From: an uncultured Bacteroidia bacterium
GTDB lineage: Bacteria > Bacteroidota > Bacteroidia > Bacteroidales > UBA932
Length of the DNA stretch: 64,000 nt
NCBI GenBank assembly: GCA_902782225.1
Contig: CACZMF010000003.1
Span: 1-64,000 of the forward strand
Direction of reading: 5' to 3'
Shown one piece after another: positions 1-8,367 of the stretch (position 1 is its first letter; the number at the start of each line of letters is the position of its first letter). The notes beneath the pieces were generated by a model. The model worked only from the letters and a program-made list of their open reading frames with translations. It had not been told where the DNA came from and did no database searches. Both the position numbers and the translations under genes were made by a program.

Positions 1-53
1 AAAACCAAGTAAAAAGGGCTCTGGGGGCACAGGGTACTGTCGGAAACAAAACG

Positions 54-84
54 ATTGAATAATCGATAAAAATTACTATATTTG
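54..84 (+). promoter_or_regulatory. Bacteroidetes-type promoter of the zapB-like/zapA pair
   Basis: ATTG at 54-57 and TATATTTG at 77-84 are separated by 19 nt, matching the Bacteroidetes -33/-7 consensus (TTTG, 19-21 nt, TAnnTTTG). The start codon at 90 lies only 5 nt after the -7 box, so the mRNA is predicted to be leaderless or nearly so. Bases 1-53 upstream show nothing I can identify. Confidence 0.7.
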
Positions 85-89
85 TTCCG

Positions 90-359
90 ATGCTGGAAGA
101 CATTAAAACGAATATCGAGAAGCTGATTTCCCTCTATGAGACGGAAAAGCAGCGGGCAGACGCCCTGCAGGCCGAATTGGACCGCAGCAAGGCGGATGTG
201 GCCGCCTGCCGGGAAAAGATCACCGACCTTGACGGCCAGATCGACAACCTCAAGCTCCAGTATGCCTTCTCCGGCGCCGGCGACCCTGCCCTGGCAAAGG
301 AAAGGATCACCAAACTCATACGCGAAATCGACCGTTGCATCAAACTTCTGGAGAAATAA
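90..359 (+). CDS. small coiled-coil protein upstream of zapA (ZapB-like)
   Basis: An 89-residue, highly charged protein with heptad-like spacing of Leu/Ile through about residues 5-55 and no signal peptide, so it is probably a cytoplasmic coiled coil. It ends one base before the zapA start codon and shares its promoter, so the two are almost certainly one operon. Small coiled-coil proteins next to zapA are common in Bacteroidetes and are thought to help organise the division ring, by analogy with ZapB. That role is inferred from position and coiled-coil character, not from a diagnostic motif. Confidence 0.7.
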   Translation: MLEDIKTNIEKLISLYETEKQRADALQAELDRSKADVAACREKITDLDGQIDNLKLQYAFSGAGDPALAKERITKLIREIDRCIKLLEK

Positions 360-360
360 A

Positions 361-645
361 ATGGCACAGAACATCAAACTGAAAATAGCGGGAAATGAAT
401 ACCCGATGGTTGCCACCTCTCCCGAGATGGAAGAAGCGATGCGCACGGCAGCTGATGAAATCAACCGCAAGTACACCTCATACGACGCCAAGTATCCCGA
501 CAAGACCCCTCTGGACAAGCTGATAATAGTTACGCTCAACGAGACGGTCAACCGCATCGCCTGCCAGAAGAAGATGCAGCAGCTGGGCGCCGAGGCCAAG
601 GCCCTGCAGGATGACCTGGAGGACTACCTTGCAAATTTGAAATAG
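361..645 (+). CDS. zapA: cell division protein ZapA
   Basis: A 94-residue protein matching the ZapA family. It has an N-terminal beta-rich segment (KLKIAGNEYPM, about residues 4-15), then a helix with an AADEINRK-type motif, a central helix (LDKLIIVTLNETV) and a C-terminal coiled coil. ZapA binds FtsZ and cross-links protofilaments at midcell. I start the gene at ATG 361, directly after the TAA of the upstream coiled-coil gene; reading further upstream in this frame would only cross that gene out of frame. The probable 6S RNA just downstream copies the zapA-ssrS order known from proteobacteria. Confidence 0.88.
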   Translation: MAQNIKLKIAGNEYPMVATSPEMEEAMRTAADEINRKYTSYDAKYPDKTPLDKLIIVTLNETVNRIACQKKMQQLGAEAKALQDDLEDYLANLK

Positions 646-650
646 GGTTT

Positions 651-813
651 AAGCCGTCAGGCCCAAGAGGAGAAAACATCAAGTTTTTCACTTACCGGGT
701 TGACTCGGACCGCGGAAGGCAGGCCCGCCCCGCAGCGGGATTCCCGAACCGGACCGGAGCCCAAATCATTCGAGCCAGACAATTTTCTGACTGTTCGGCT
801 GACGGCTTTTTTT
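651..813 (+). ncRNA. ssrS: probable 6S RNA
   Basis: The 5' end AAGCCGTCAG (651-660) pairs perfectly with CTGACGGCTT (799-808), which is followed by a T-run. This encloses about 140 nt containing a further GC-rich central hairpin (roughly 700-767, ACCGG/CCGGT-type pairing around a CCCGCCCC-GCAGCGGG stem) flanked by AT-rich unpaired stretches. A long closing stem, large internal bubbles, terminal stem and about 160 nt are the 6S RNA plan. The gene sits right after zapA, the classic ssrS location. 6S RNA mimics an open promoter and sequesters RNA polymerase. There is no open reading frame here. The identification is by structure and synteny; I could not run a covariance search. Confidence 0.68.
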
Positions 814-856
814 ATAAAAAAGAAGGAACTGAGCGATTTCAGTTCCTTCTTTTTCG
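814..856. terminator. bidirectional intrinsic terminator
   Basis: A perfect 11-bp hairpin, GAAGGAACTGA (822-832) with TCAGTTCCTTC (839-849) around a 6-nt loop, has an A-run on the left and a T-run on the right. It can stop transcription from the zapA/6S side and from the minus-strand SusCD operon that ends at 870. Confidence 0.85.
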
Positions 857-869
857 TATGTCGTGGCCC

Positions 870-3149
870 CTACTTGGTCACGACCTTCACATTGTCGAGG
901 TACCAGCGGTTCTGATGGCGGGCAGAGTTTGTTACATCCGGATCGTTGTTGGCCGGGCGGATCGTGATGCGGGTCGCCGGGGTAGCACCCTTGATGGTGA
1001 CTGCGGCGTTCTGCCATGCAAGGTCCGTAGTTCCGTCTTCCTTGATCGGCTGGCCTGACACAATCTCTTCGCTCGTCTCTGAACCGGTGGATTCAATTGT
1101 GCCGCCGCCGGTGACGACGACGTTGAGACTCGTCATGTCAGGAGCGGCGTTACCTGTCATGCAGGAGCACCAGTTGAAGGTCAGTTCAACGTCGGAAGGA
1201 CCTGTGAGAGCGGAAAGAACAGGCAGGATGATGCCGGAACTGTAACTCGTCTTGCCGAACTTCAAGTAGTTCTTCTGGATGTACATGGTCCTCTTGTTGC
1301 CATTGTCGGGATCACCGTCTGACCAGGGCTGGTCTTTCCATCCCCAGACATAGCCGTAGCCGCGGCTGATGAACTCAGCAAGGAGTCCTTCCACTGCGGT
1401 GGAGGTGAATACGTTGGGGGCAGTGTTGGTGTTGACGGTGTTGGCGGTGACGTCGTCGCCCACACCGGAAGCGGTCCAGGGCTCCAGCCACTCATAATCG
1501 TCCTCGAAGACGGTAACACCGGCAGTGCCGCCACCGCCGCCACCGCCACCGGCGGGAGCGTCGGTCACCTCGAACACGGGACCTGCATCCTCGCCCTCGT
1601 CGCCGTTGTCTGCAATGCGGCAGGTTCCTCCGTTGGGAGCGGCAAGGGGACCCTTGTCATTCGCCTGAGCGTTGGCGACGCACCTCATCCTGAACATGGG
1701 TTCGCGGCAAGGAGCTGCAAGCTTCCATTCGCATTCGACGGCGATATTGGAGGTCGGCTCGACGAAGTTGTAGACTGCATTGGCGCCGGATTCCGTCTCG
1801 GTCGAAATAGGATACTCTTCGGCAGGTTTCCAGTCCTTTCCGTCGAAGTACTCGAGCATCCAGTATCTCTGGCCGGTCGCGGATACGCGGGTCAGGAACT
1901 TGATGTGCAGGCTGGTGCCGGCAGGGTACTCATAGTTGTCGGTGGCGGAGAAGAGCCAGTAGTCGCCGGGCCATGCTCCGGTCACGTAAGGATGTCCGGT
2001 GCCTCCGATGATACGGGATGCCTTGCTGTTGATGTCTATTTCGCTCTTGTCGATCTGGATGTACTCGATCTTGCCGTTGCCTTCGACGTTCGACGGTACA
2101 TAGAGTCCACCGCTGCCAGGTGCGGTATCGGGCTTGCCGTCAGTGCCTCCGAAGAAGTCCTTATATGCGGTCATCGTGGTGGTGGTGAAACGCCACTTGG
2201 CATAGAGGAGTTTTTCGGGTCTGGGCACTACTGCGGGACCGTTGTCCTTGACGGCGGTGGTCAGGATTCCGAACAGGTTGGCGCCGATCAGACCGCAGCT
2301 GTAGCCGGTGAGCTGAACCTTGTTGCCGTTGAGCTTGGAGATGCTCAGGCCATCAGGGCAGTCCACCTGCTTGACGGAGTATTCCACGTCGTTCAGGGTG
2401 ACGATCAGATTGCCGCCCTTGACCATGCCGTTCACCACCACGTATTCGATGGCTTCTGCCTTGTAGGTGGCAAGACTCTCGGTGATGTCCTTGGGCTCGG
2501 GATACGTGAACGTGCCGGAAGAGAGGACCTTGAGGTCGTCCACAGTGGTCACGGCGGGCATGTTGTTGACGCTGCCCTTGATGCCCTTGACGGACACCTT
2601 GTCGCCGATTTTTACTTGCGATGCGTCCTTGATATAGACGTTGGTCGAGCCGCTGTTCACGACGAAGCCGGCTGAAGTCAGGGCAGCCACGGTGGCTTCA
2701 TCCAGGATGAACGACTTGCCGTCTGCGAGGGCGGCGACCTTGTCGAGAGTCAGGTGCTGGGCGTTGCGGTAGGCATCGCCTTCCTGGCTCACCAGGATGA
2801 TGAGGCGGCTTGCAAGCGTGTTGCCGGAGATGATGAGCGTATCCTTGCGGGGCTCGAGCATTCCGCCCTCATCGACGTTCTCCTTGGCGGTCACGGTCAC
2901 GGTCACGACACCGTTGCCCGTATTGGGATCCACGGTGATCCAGTCTGGGGCTGTGGTGTGCCAGGGACCGTCGGAGTACACAGTGACAGTCTGCGCGGCC
3001 GGATTCTTGGCTGCGAATGTCATTATGGACTGGTCTCCAAGCACCGCCTTGGCCACGTTCTCCTTCTGCTCTTTCTGGCAGGAGGCGAACAGCAGGGCGC
3101 AGGCGGCGGCCAGGGCCGATACTTTCAATATTTTGCTAATTGTGTTCAT
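870..3149 (-). CDS. BACON-domain surface lipoprotein of the SusCD operon
   Basis: A 759-residue protein with a signal peptide and lipobox (LLFASC, Cys about residue 24), so it should be lipidated and probably surface-exposed. Residues about 40-125 look like a BACON/Ig-like domain (PAAQTVTVYSDGPWHTTAPDWITV is the typical start). A middle region resembles the OB-like DUF5689 segment (KVAALADGKSFILDEATVAAL through about residue 210). A stretch of eight glycines (about residue 535) links to a C-terminal beta-sandwich-like domain. It is the last gene of the minus-strand operon, 6 bp after susD, the position of SusE/SusF-type glycan-binding lipoproteins. A carbohydrate or glycoconjugate binding role is inferred from position and domain type; no catalytic motif is visible. 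Confidence 0.75.
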   Translation of the reverse strand: MNTISKILKVSALAAACALLFASCQKEQKENVAKAVLGDQSIMTFAAKNPAAQTVTVYSDGPWHTTAPDWITVDPNTGNGVVTVTVTAKENVDEGGMLEPRKDTLIISGNTLASRLIILVSQEGDAYRNAQHLTLDKVAALADGKSFILDEATVAALTSAGFVVNSGSTNVYIKDASQVKIGDKVSVKGIKGSVNNMPAVTTVDDLKVLSSGTFTYPEPKDITESLATYKAEAIEYVVVNGMVKGGNLIVTLNDVEYSVKQVDCPDGLSISKLNGNKVQLTGYSCGLIGANLFGILTTAVKDNGPAVVPRPEKLLYAKWRFTTTTMTAYKDFFGGTDGKPDTAPGSGGLYVPSNVEGNGKIEYIQIDKSEIDINSKASRIIGGTGHPYVTGAWPGDYWLFSATDNYEYPAGTSLHIKFLTRVSATGQRYWMLEYFDGKDWKPAEEYPISTETESGANAVYNFVEPTSNIAVECEWKLAAPCREPMFRMRCVANAQANDKGPLAAPNGGTCRIADNGDEGEDAGPVFEVTDAPAGGGGGGGGTAGVTVFEDDYEWLEPWTASGVGDDVTANTVNTNTAPNVFTSTAVEGLLAEFISRGYGYVWGWKDQPWSDGDPDNGNKRTMYIQKNYLKFGKTSYSSGIILPVLSALTGPSDVELTFNWCSCMTGNAAPDMTSLNVVVTGGGTIESTGSETSEEIVSGQPIKEDGTTDLAWQNAAVTIKGATPATRITIRPANNDPDVTNSARHQNRWYLDNVKVVTK

Positions 3150-3155
3150 AATCTG

Positions 3156-5018
3156 TTACCAGTTAGGATTCTGTTTGAGATTCTTGTTCAGCAGCCTGTC
3201 GTTCTCGGGGATGGGGTAGAAGTAGTGCTTGCTCTCATCGAAGGAATGTGAGATGCTGTGGAGGGCATCACGTACACCGGAGGTGGCGAGCTTGCCGGTG
3301 TTGGGATCCACCAGGTAGAAGATCTCGTCGGTCGCGGTCTCGTCGCCTGTCGCAGGGTCGAAGATCTTGTACTTGACACCGCTGGCACTTGAACTGCCGG
3401 TGTAGAATGTGTACTTGCTGTCGTCGCCGAAGTCATAGGACCCGGGGCCGGGGATATACATGCCGTAGAAGGGCTGGTTGAGGCAGTAGCCGGCCTTCCA
3501 GCGCATGAGGTCGAAATAACGGCCGTAGCCTTCCTGGAAGAGCTCGATGGCCCTTTCGCGGCGTATTTCCAGGATGACGCCCTTGTTGGAGCCGGACACG
3601 TTGGGATAGCCGGTCTCGGGGGACATCAGGTAGGGATCCGGGGTGGCGTTGGCGGCTGCCATGTCGAGGTGGGGCATGCCCACGCGGTCGCGGAGAAGGT
3701 TCACGGAGATGTCCAGGTCGCCCTGGGTGAGGGTGCCGAGTTCGGCCTTTGCCTCAGCATATGTGAGCAGGGCTTCCGCATAACGGAACACCGGCATGTC
3801 GTTGTCGGAATTGTCCGTGGAATAAGGCTTCAGGTCATAAGACTGGATGTACTTGATGGTCTGGTAGCCGGTCTGGCAGAAGGCGAATTCGGGGCCGTCC
3901 TTGCTTGTGCCGGGCTTCTTCCAGCTGTAGCCGGGAGTGCGGATGGTCTGGGCCAGGCGGGGATCACGGTCTGCGACTTCATCTGCGAAGGGCATCACGT
4001 TCCAGCCGGGCTTGTCGGTGAAGCGGGAACCGTCGCTCATGAGGTACATGTCGACGAGCTTCTTGGTCATGCCGTAGCGGGCGGAAGTCTGGTTGGTGAT
4101 GTCACGGCCGCAGTCGTGCTTGATCTTGAGGTCGCGGTCGTAGTTGACGGCAAGGATGATTTCATCCGTGTTGGCATTGCTGGAATTGAACAGCGTCAGG
4201 TAGTCGCTGTTCTTCTTGCCTGTGCTGTAGAGCTTGTAGGCTCCGGAATCCATCAGCATCTTGGCGGCCTCGGCGGCCTGGTCGAGATAATACTGATAGT
4301 CGTGGGTGGTGCCGTCGGCTGCAGTGTAGGAGTTCTCGAACGGGGCGGGAGCGCCGTGATACTTCCTGAACGTGCCTTCGAAGAGGCAGAACTGGGCTTT
4401 CACCATCATGGCCGTGTATTTGTTGACACGGTAGGCGGTCTGGGGCGCGGAAGCCTTGCCGGGCAGGTCCTGGATAGCGATGTCGATATCTTCGATCATG
4501 TGCTGGAGGATGGTCTCGCGGCTGTCGCGGGGCTTGTAGAGATCCTCGTCGGCGGATCCAAGCTCCTTGTCGTACCACGGCACGTCGCCGAACTTGCGGA
4601 CCATATTGGCGTAGAAGTATGCACGCCAGAATTTCACCAGTGCGGTGTATTCCTTGACTGCGGCTTCATCCTCGCAGTTGTGGATGTTGCCCAGAAGGGT
4701 GTTCATCTTGCGCAGGTCTCCCCAGGCGCCGGTGCCGGATCCCCAGCCGCCGCCGGTGGCGGGCACGGTGCGGTCGTTGCCGCCGCGGATGAGGTCGGAA
4801 GGATTCATCTTCACGAACACGTCACTCTCCCTTGCGAAAGGCTCCTTGTCCAGAAGATTGTTGTAGAAGGAGTTGGAGAAGAGCTGAAGGTCTTCCCGCG
4901 TCTTGAAATAGGAGTCGGGCGTTATCTTGGACTCGGGCACCAGGGTCAGGACGTCCTCCAGCTTACAGGAAGCGAGGGTCATGGCAGCCAGGGCCAGTAT
5001 TATTATGCACTTTTTCAT
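3156..5018 (-). CDS. susD: SusD/RagB family nutrient-binding outer membrane lipoprotein
   Basis: A 620-residue SusD-like protein. The signal peptide ends in the lipobox LASC (Cys about residue 18), followed by the N-terminal SusD motif region (SYFKTREDLQLFSNSFYNNL) and the typical C-terminal ERAIELFQEGYGRYFDLMRWK motif region of RagB/SusD. SusD proteins form a lid on the paired SusC TonB-dependent channel and bind the ligand outside the cell. It lies 11 bp downstream of susC and 6 bp upstream of the BACON lipoprotein gene in one operon. The substrate cannot be read from sequence; no glycoside hydrolase sits beside it. Confidence 0.93.
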   Translation of the reverse strand: MKKCIIILALAAMTLASCKLEDVLTLVPESKITPDSYFKTREDLQLFSNSFYNNLLDKEPFARESDVFVKMNPSDLIRGGNDRTVPATGGGWGSGTGAWGDLRKMNTLLGNIHNCEDEAAVKEYTALVKFWRAYFYANMVRKFGDVPWYDKELGSADEDLYKPRDSRETILQHMIEDIDIAIQDLPGKASAPQTAYRVNKYTAMMVKAQFCLFEGTFRKYHGAPAPFENSYTAADGTTHDYQYYLDQAAEAAKMLMDSGAYKLYSTGKKNSDYLTLFNSSNANTDEIILAVNYDRDLKIKHDCGRDITNQTSARYGMTKKLVDMYLMSDGSRFTDKPGWNVMPFADEVADRDPRLAQTIRTPGYSWKKPGTSKDGPEFAFCQTGYQTIKYIQSYDLKPYSTDNSDNDMPVFRYAEALLTYAEAKAELGTLTQGDLDISVNLLRDRVGMPHLDMAAANATPDPYLMSPETGYPNVSGSNKGVILEIRRERAIELFQEGYGRYFDLMRWKAGYCLNQPFYGMYIPGPGSYDFGDDSKYTFYTGSSSASGVKYKIFDPATGDETATDEIFYLVDPNTGKLATSGVRDALHSISHSFDESKHYFYPIPENDRLLNKNLKQNPNW

Positions 5019-5029
5019 AACTTGCTAAT

Positions 5030-8000
5030 TTAGAAAGTGATATCAACGCCGAACATGAATGTTTTCTGCCAGGGATAGGCAGTGTTGTTCAAGTCATCTA
5101 CGGGGTCGCCGCCGCGGTTGAAGCAGCTTTCCGGATCCAGGTGTTTGGTGTACCTGGTGATAGGAGACCAGAACGCAAGGTTCTCTCCGGAGAAGTAGAC
5201 CCGGAGGCCTTCGAGACCTACGTGGGAAATGAGCTTCTTGGGGAGTTCGTAACCCACGGTCAGGTTCTTGAAACGCAGGTAACGGATGTTCTGGATGTAG
5301 CGGTCGTTGACTCGTCCGAGCTCGCCGCCGCCGTTGGAAGCGACGTTGGAACGGGGCCTGGGGAAGTAGGCGTTGGGGTTGTCTTCGCTCCAGCAGTTGT
5401 CGAGGAAGTTCTTCGCAAGGAAGGTGGGATAACCGAGGGAGTAAGGACCCCAGAAGTCGAAGTTGTAGCGGGCGGGATACCAGTAGTGGTCGCCGGTGCC
5501 CTCGAAGAACACGCTCACGTCGAAGCCTGCGATGGAGAATCCGGTCTGGAAACCGTAGTGCAGGCGGGGCAGGGAGTTGCCGAGGTAGATCCTGTCGCCG
5601 TGGTCTGCCAGAGTGTTGGCACCGATGCCGATCACGCCGTCGGGTTCATTGGAGATGACGTTGCCGTTTTCATCGTAGGTCACCTTGCCTCCGAGGTCGG
5701 CATACTTGAGGTCGCCGGCCTTCCAGCCGCCGTTCAGGTTGGCGTTGCAGTAGGACTGGTCGACCCTGCTCGTGTATTCGAGCGCCTCGGCGTCGGAGGC
5801 GAAGAGGCCGTCCACGTGGAAACCCCAGATCTCACCGAGTTCCATGCCCTCGTAGTAGTTGGAGAGAAGCTTGGTGTCGTTATTGAACTTGGTGATGTTG
5901 GAGCGGTACTCGCTGAGGGTGGGCTTGAAGAAATACTCGAAGTCCTGGCCGAAGAGCTTGAAGGAATCTCTCCAGCTGAGCGAGAGTTCGTAACCCTTGG
6001 TGCGCAGGTCGGCAGCGTTCATCTGCGGCACGGAAGCGCCATACACGGCGGGAAGGTCCATGCCGTCGGTGAGCATGCCCACGGTGTCGCGGATGTAGGC
6101 TTCAGCCGTGAATTCCAGCTTGTTGCCCCACATTGCGAGGTCGAGGCCGATGTTCGTCTGCTTGGACGTCTCCCAGGTCTTGTCGGAAGCCACGGGGGCG
6201 CCGACGTTGGTGTAGCGGGCCATCACGTTGTCGCCGAAGTTGAATGCGCTGAAAGTGTTGAAGTTGATCAGGCGCATGTAGGAGTAGTTGTCGACGTTCT
6301 GGTTGCCCAGCGTACCGTAGGATGCACGGAGCTTGAGGTTGTTGACCACATGCTTGACGGGGGCGAAGAAAGGCTCCTCGCTGATGCGCCAGCCCAAGGA
6401 GACGGACGGGAAGAAGCCCCATTTGTGTCCGGTGGCGAAGCGTGACGAACCGTCGTAACGGGCGGAAGTCTCAAAGAGGTAGCGGCCCTTGTAGTCGTAG
6501 TTGATACGGCCGAAGAAACCAGCAGTCCTCCAGGCGGTCTGGCCGCCGTTGGTCTCGGCGGGACGCTTGTCGGTGGAAATGAGGTCGAGGTCGGAAAGCT
6601 CGGTGGTGATGAGGTCGTAGCCCTTGGACCAGACATCCTTGTAGTGGTAGTCGTCGTAGTTGTAACCGGCCATCACCTTGAAGTTGTGGGCGCCTGCCCA
6701 GGTGTGCTCATAGGTGCCGTACACATTGACGGTCTGGCGGATGTTCTCGGAATTCTTTTCCGTCATGTAGTTGTCGAACGCGCCGCCGTTGTTGTAGACG
6801 ACCACTTCTCCCGGATACTGGGAGTATTCGATCAGGTTGCGCCTGTGGGTGTCGTGGTTGATGTAGGTGCGGTAGCTGTAGTTCGCCTTCAGCGTCAGGC
6901 CGGTGAACGGAGTGATGGTCAGTTCGGTGGTGTTGGCGAAGTCGGTGCGCTTCTCAATGTTGAGGTTGGTGCTGGCGTATGCCCACTGGCGTCCGTTGTT
7001 GACACGGTAGCCGAGGGCGTCCACGAAATACAGCCAGGTGCCGTCGGGGTTCTGCGGGGGGAAGCACGCAGGAGCGTGGCGGTCGCCGTATGCGAAGGAG
7101 TCCTGGATGTCGGCGAGGCCGGGGAAGTCGTAGGTGCCGACGAAGAAGTTGGTGTTGTTGCTGATGCGCGCATACTTGTTGATGCGGCCGTCGATCTTTG
7201 CCCTGAGGTTGTATTTTTCATACACGTCGGGACGGACCTTCACCATACCTTCCTGACGGTCATACTGGCCGGAGAGGTAGTACTTGACGGCCTTGTTGCC
7301 GCCGCTCACGCTCACGCTGTGGTTGGTTGTGGGGTGCACGTCGTTGTACATCGTGTGCCACCAGTCAGTGTTGGCGTAGTACTTGTACTTGCCGTCCTTG
7401 ATGACGACCCAGGGGCGCTCGGGATTCTCGACCTTGTCGTTGACGCGGGCAAGGAGCTCGCGCATATCCTCTGCGCTGTAGTTGACGTAGTTGGAACCCT
7501 TGCTCTCGTACCAGAACTTGTTGATGGTGTAGACGGACCAGTAACCGGTGGTCTCCCAGTCGGTCGAGGTGGTGGGCATTTCAACGCCCCAGCGGCCGCT
7601 GTAGCGGACCGTGGCCTTGTTGTTCTTCTCGGCGCCGCTCTTGGTGGTGACGAGGATCACGCCATAGGCTGCACGGGCGCCGTAGACAGCTGCGGAGGAT
7701 GCATCCTTGATGACGGAGATCGATTCGACGTCCTGGGGGTTGATGCGGTTGATGCTGCCCTCGATTCCGTCGATGAGCACCAGGGGCTCACCGCCGTTGA
7801 TGGAGGTATAGCCTCGGATGTTGAGCGATCCGGTGGCACCGGGGTTGCCGGCGGACGTGCTGATGTTCAGGCCGGGAACCGAACCCTGAAGCATCGTGGT
7901 CAGGTTGTGGGCGCTTCGGTTCTCGAGCTGTTTGCTCTCGACTGCCGTGATAGCGCCGGTCAGGTTGACCTTCTTCTGGACGCCGTAGCCGACGACCACA

Positions 8001-8320
8001 GTCTCTTCAAGCGTCATTGCGTCATCGTCGAGCGTGACGTTGACTACGTCCTGCGAGGCAGGCACGCTGACGCTTTGGGTCTGATAACCGAGACTGGAGA
8101 AGACCAGGACCACGTCGGAGGAAGGCACTCGCAGGGAGTATGATCCGTCCGCGTTGGTCACTGTACCGTTCGTGGTCCCTTCTAGGACGACGCCGACGCC
8201 GGGCAGCGGCTGCTGCGAGGAGTCGAGCACCTTTCCCTGGACCGTGCGGTTCTGCGCCTGCAGGCCGAGGGCCGGCAGCAGCAGCAGAGCCGCAATGGTG
8301 AGAATCTTAGGTAATCTCAT
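5030..8320 (-). CDS. susC: SusC/RagA family TonB-dependent outer membrane transporter
   Basis: 1096 residues, a normal SusC length. In order: signal peptide (to about residue 22, ending LQAQ), a carboxypeptidase-like regulatory domain (VQGKVLDSSQQPLPGVGV to about residue 105), the TonB-box region (ETVVVGYG), the plug domain with the SusC signature (LIDGIEG, DVESISVIKDASSAAVYGARAAYGVILVTTK, about 180-230), and a long beta-barrel ending in a C-terminal Phe (FMFGVDITF). It imports ligand captured by the partner SusD using TonB/proton-motive force. Only 47 bp separate it from the upstream phosphoesterase gene, so the four genes likely form one transcript. No anti-sigma/ECF pair or hybrid regulator is adjacent. 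Confidence 0.95.
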   Translation of the reverse strand: MRLPKILTIAALLLLPALGLQAQNRTVQGKVLDSSQQPLPGVGVVLEGTTNGTVTNADGSYSLRVPSSDVVLVFSSLGYQTQSVSVPASQDVVNVTLDDDAMTLEETVVVGYGVQKKVNLTGAITAVESKQLENRSAHNLTTMLQGSVPGLNISTSAGNPGATGSLNIRGYTSINGGEPLVLIDGIEGSINRINPQDVESISVIKDASSAAVYGARAAYGVILVTTKSGAEKNNKATVRYSGRWGVEMPTTSTDWETTGYWSVYTINKFWYESKGSNYVNYSAEDMRELLARVNDKVENPERPWVVIKDGKYKYYANTDWWHTMYNDVHPTTNHSVSVSGGNKAVKYYLSGQYDRQEGMVKVRPDVYEKYNLRAKIDGRINKYARISNNTNFFVGTYDFPGLADIQDSFAYGDRHAPACFPPQNPDGTWLYFVDALGYRVNNGRQWAYASTNLNIEKRTDFANTTELTITPFTGLTLKANYSYRTYINHDTHRRNLIEYSQYPGEVVVYNNGGAFDNYMTEKNSENIRQTVNVYGTYEHTWAGAHNFKVMAGYNYDDYHYKDVWSKGYDLITTELSDLDLISTDKRPAETNGGQTAWRTAGFFGRINYDYKGRYLFETSARYDGSSRFATGHKWGFFPSVSLGWRISEEPFFAPVKHVVNNLKLRASYGTLGNQNVDNYSYMRLINFNTFSAFNFGDNVMARYTNVGAPVASDKTWETSKQTNIGLDLAMWGNKLEFTAEAYIRDTVGMLTDGMDLPAVYGASVPQMNAADLRTKGYELSLSWRDSFKLFGQDFEYFFKPTLSEYRSNITKFNNDTKLLSNYYEGMELGEIWGFHVDGLFASDAEALEYTSRVDQSYCNANLNGGWKAGDLKYADLGGKVTYDENGNVISNEPDGVIGIGANTLADHGDRIYLGNSLPRLHYGFQTGFSIAGFDVSVFFEGTGDHYWYPARYNFDFWGPYSLGYPTFLAKNFLDNCWSEDNPNAYFPRPRSNVASNGGGELGRVNDRYIQNIRYLRFKNLTVGYELPKKLISHVGLEGLRVYFSGENLAFWSPITRYTKHLDPESCFNRGGDPVDDLNNTAYPWQKTFMFGVDITF

Positions 8321-8367
8321 GATAGTTTGTGGTTAACGGATTGTGTTAGAATTATTGATAAAAAGAT

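Noticed and set aside
1905-8143. Long plus-strand open frames antisense to the SusCD operon
   Set aside because: They are mirror frames produced by high-GC codon bias on the minus strand, rich in Val/Gly/Ala with no domain, and lie fully inside well-supported genes.
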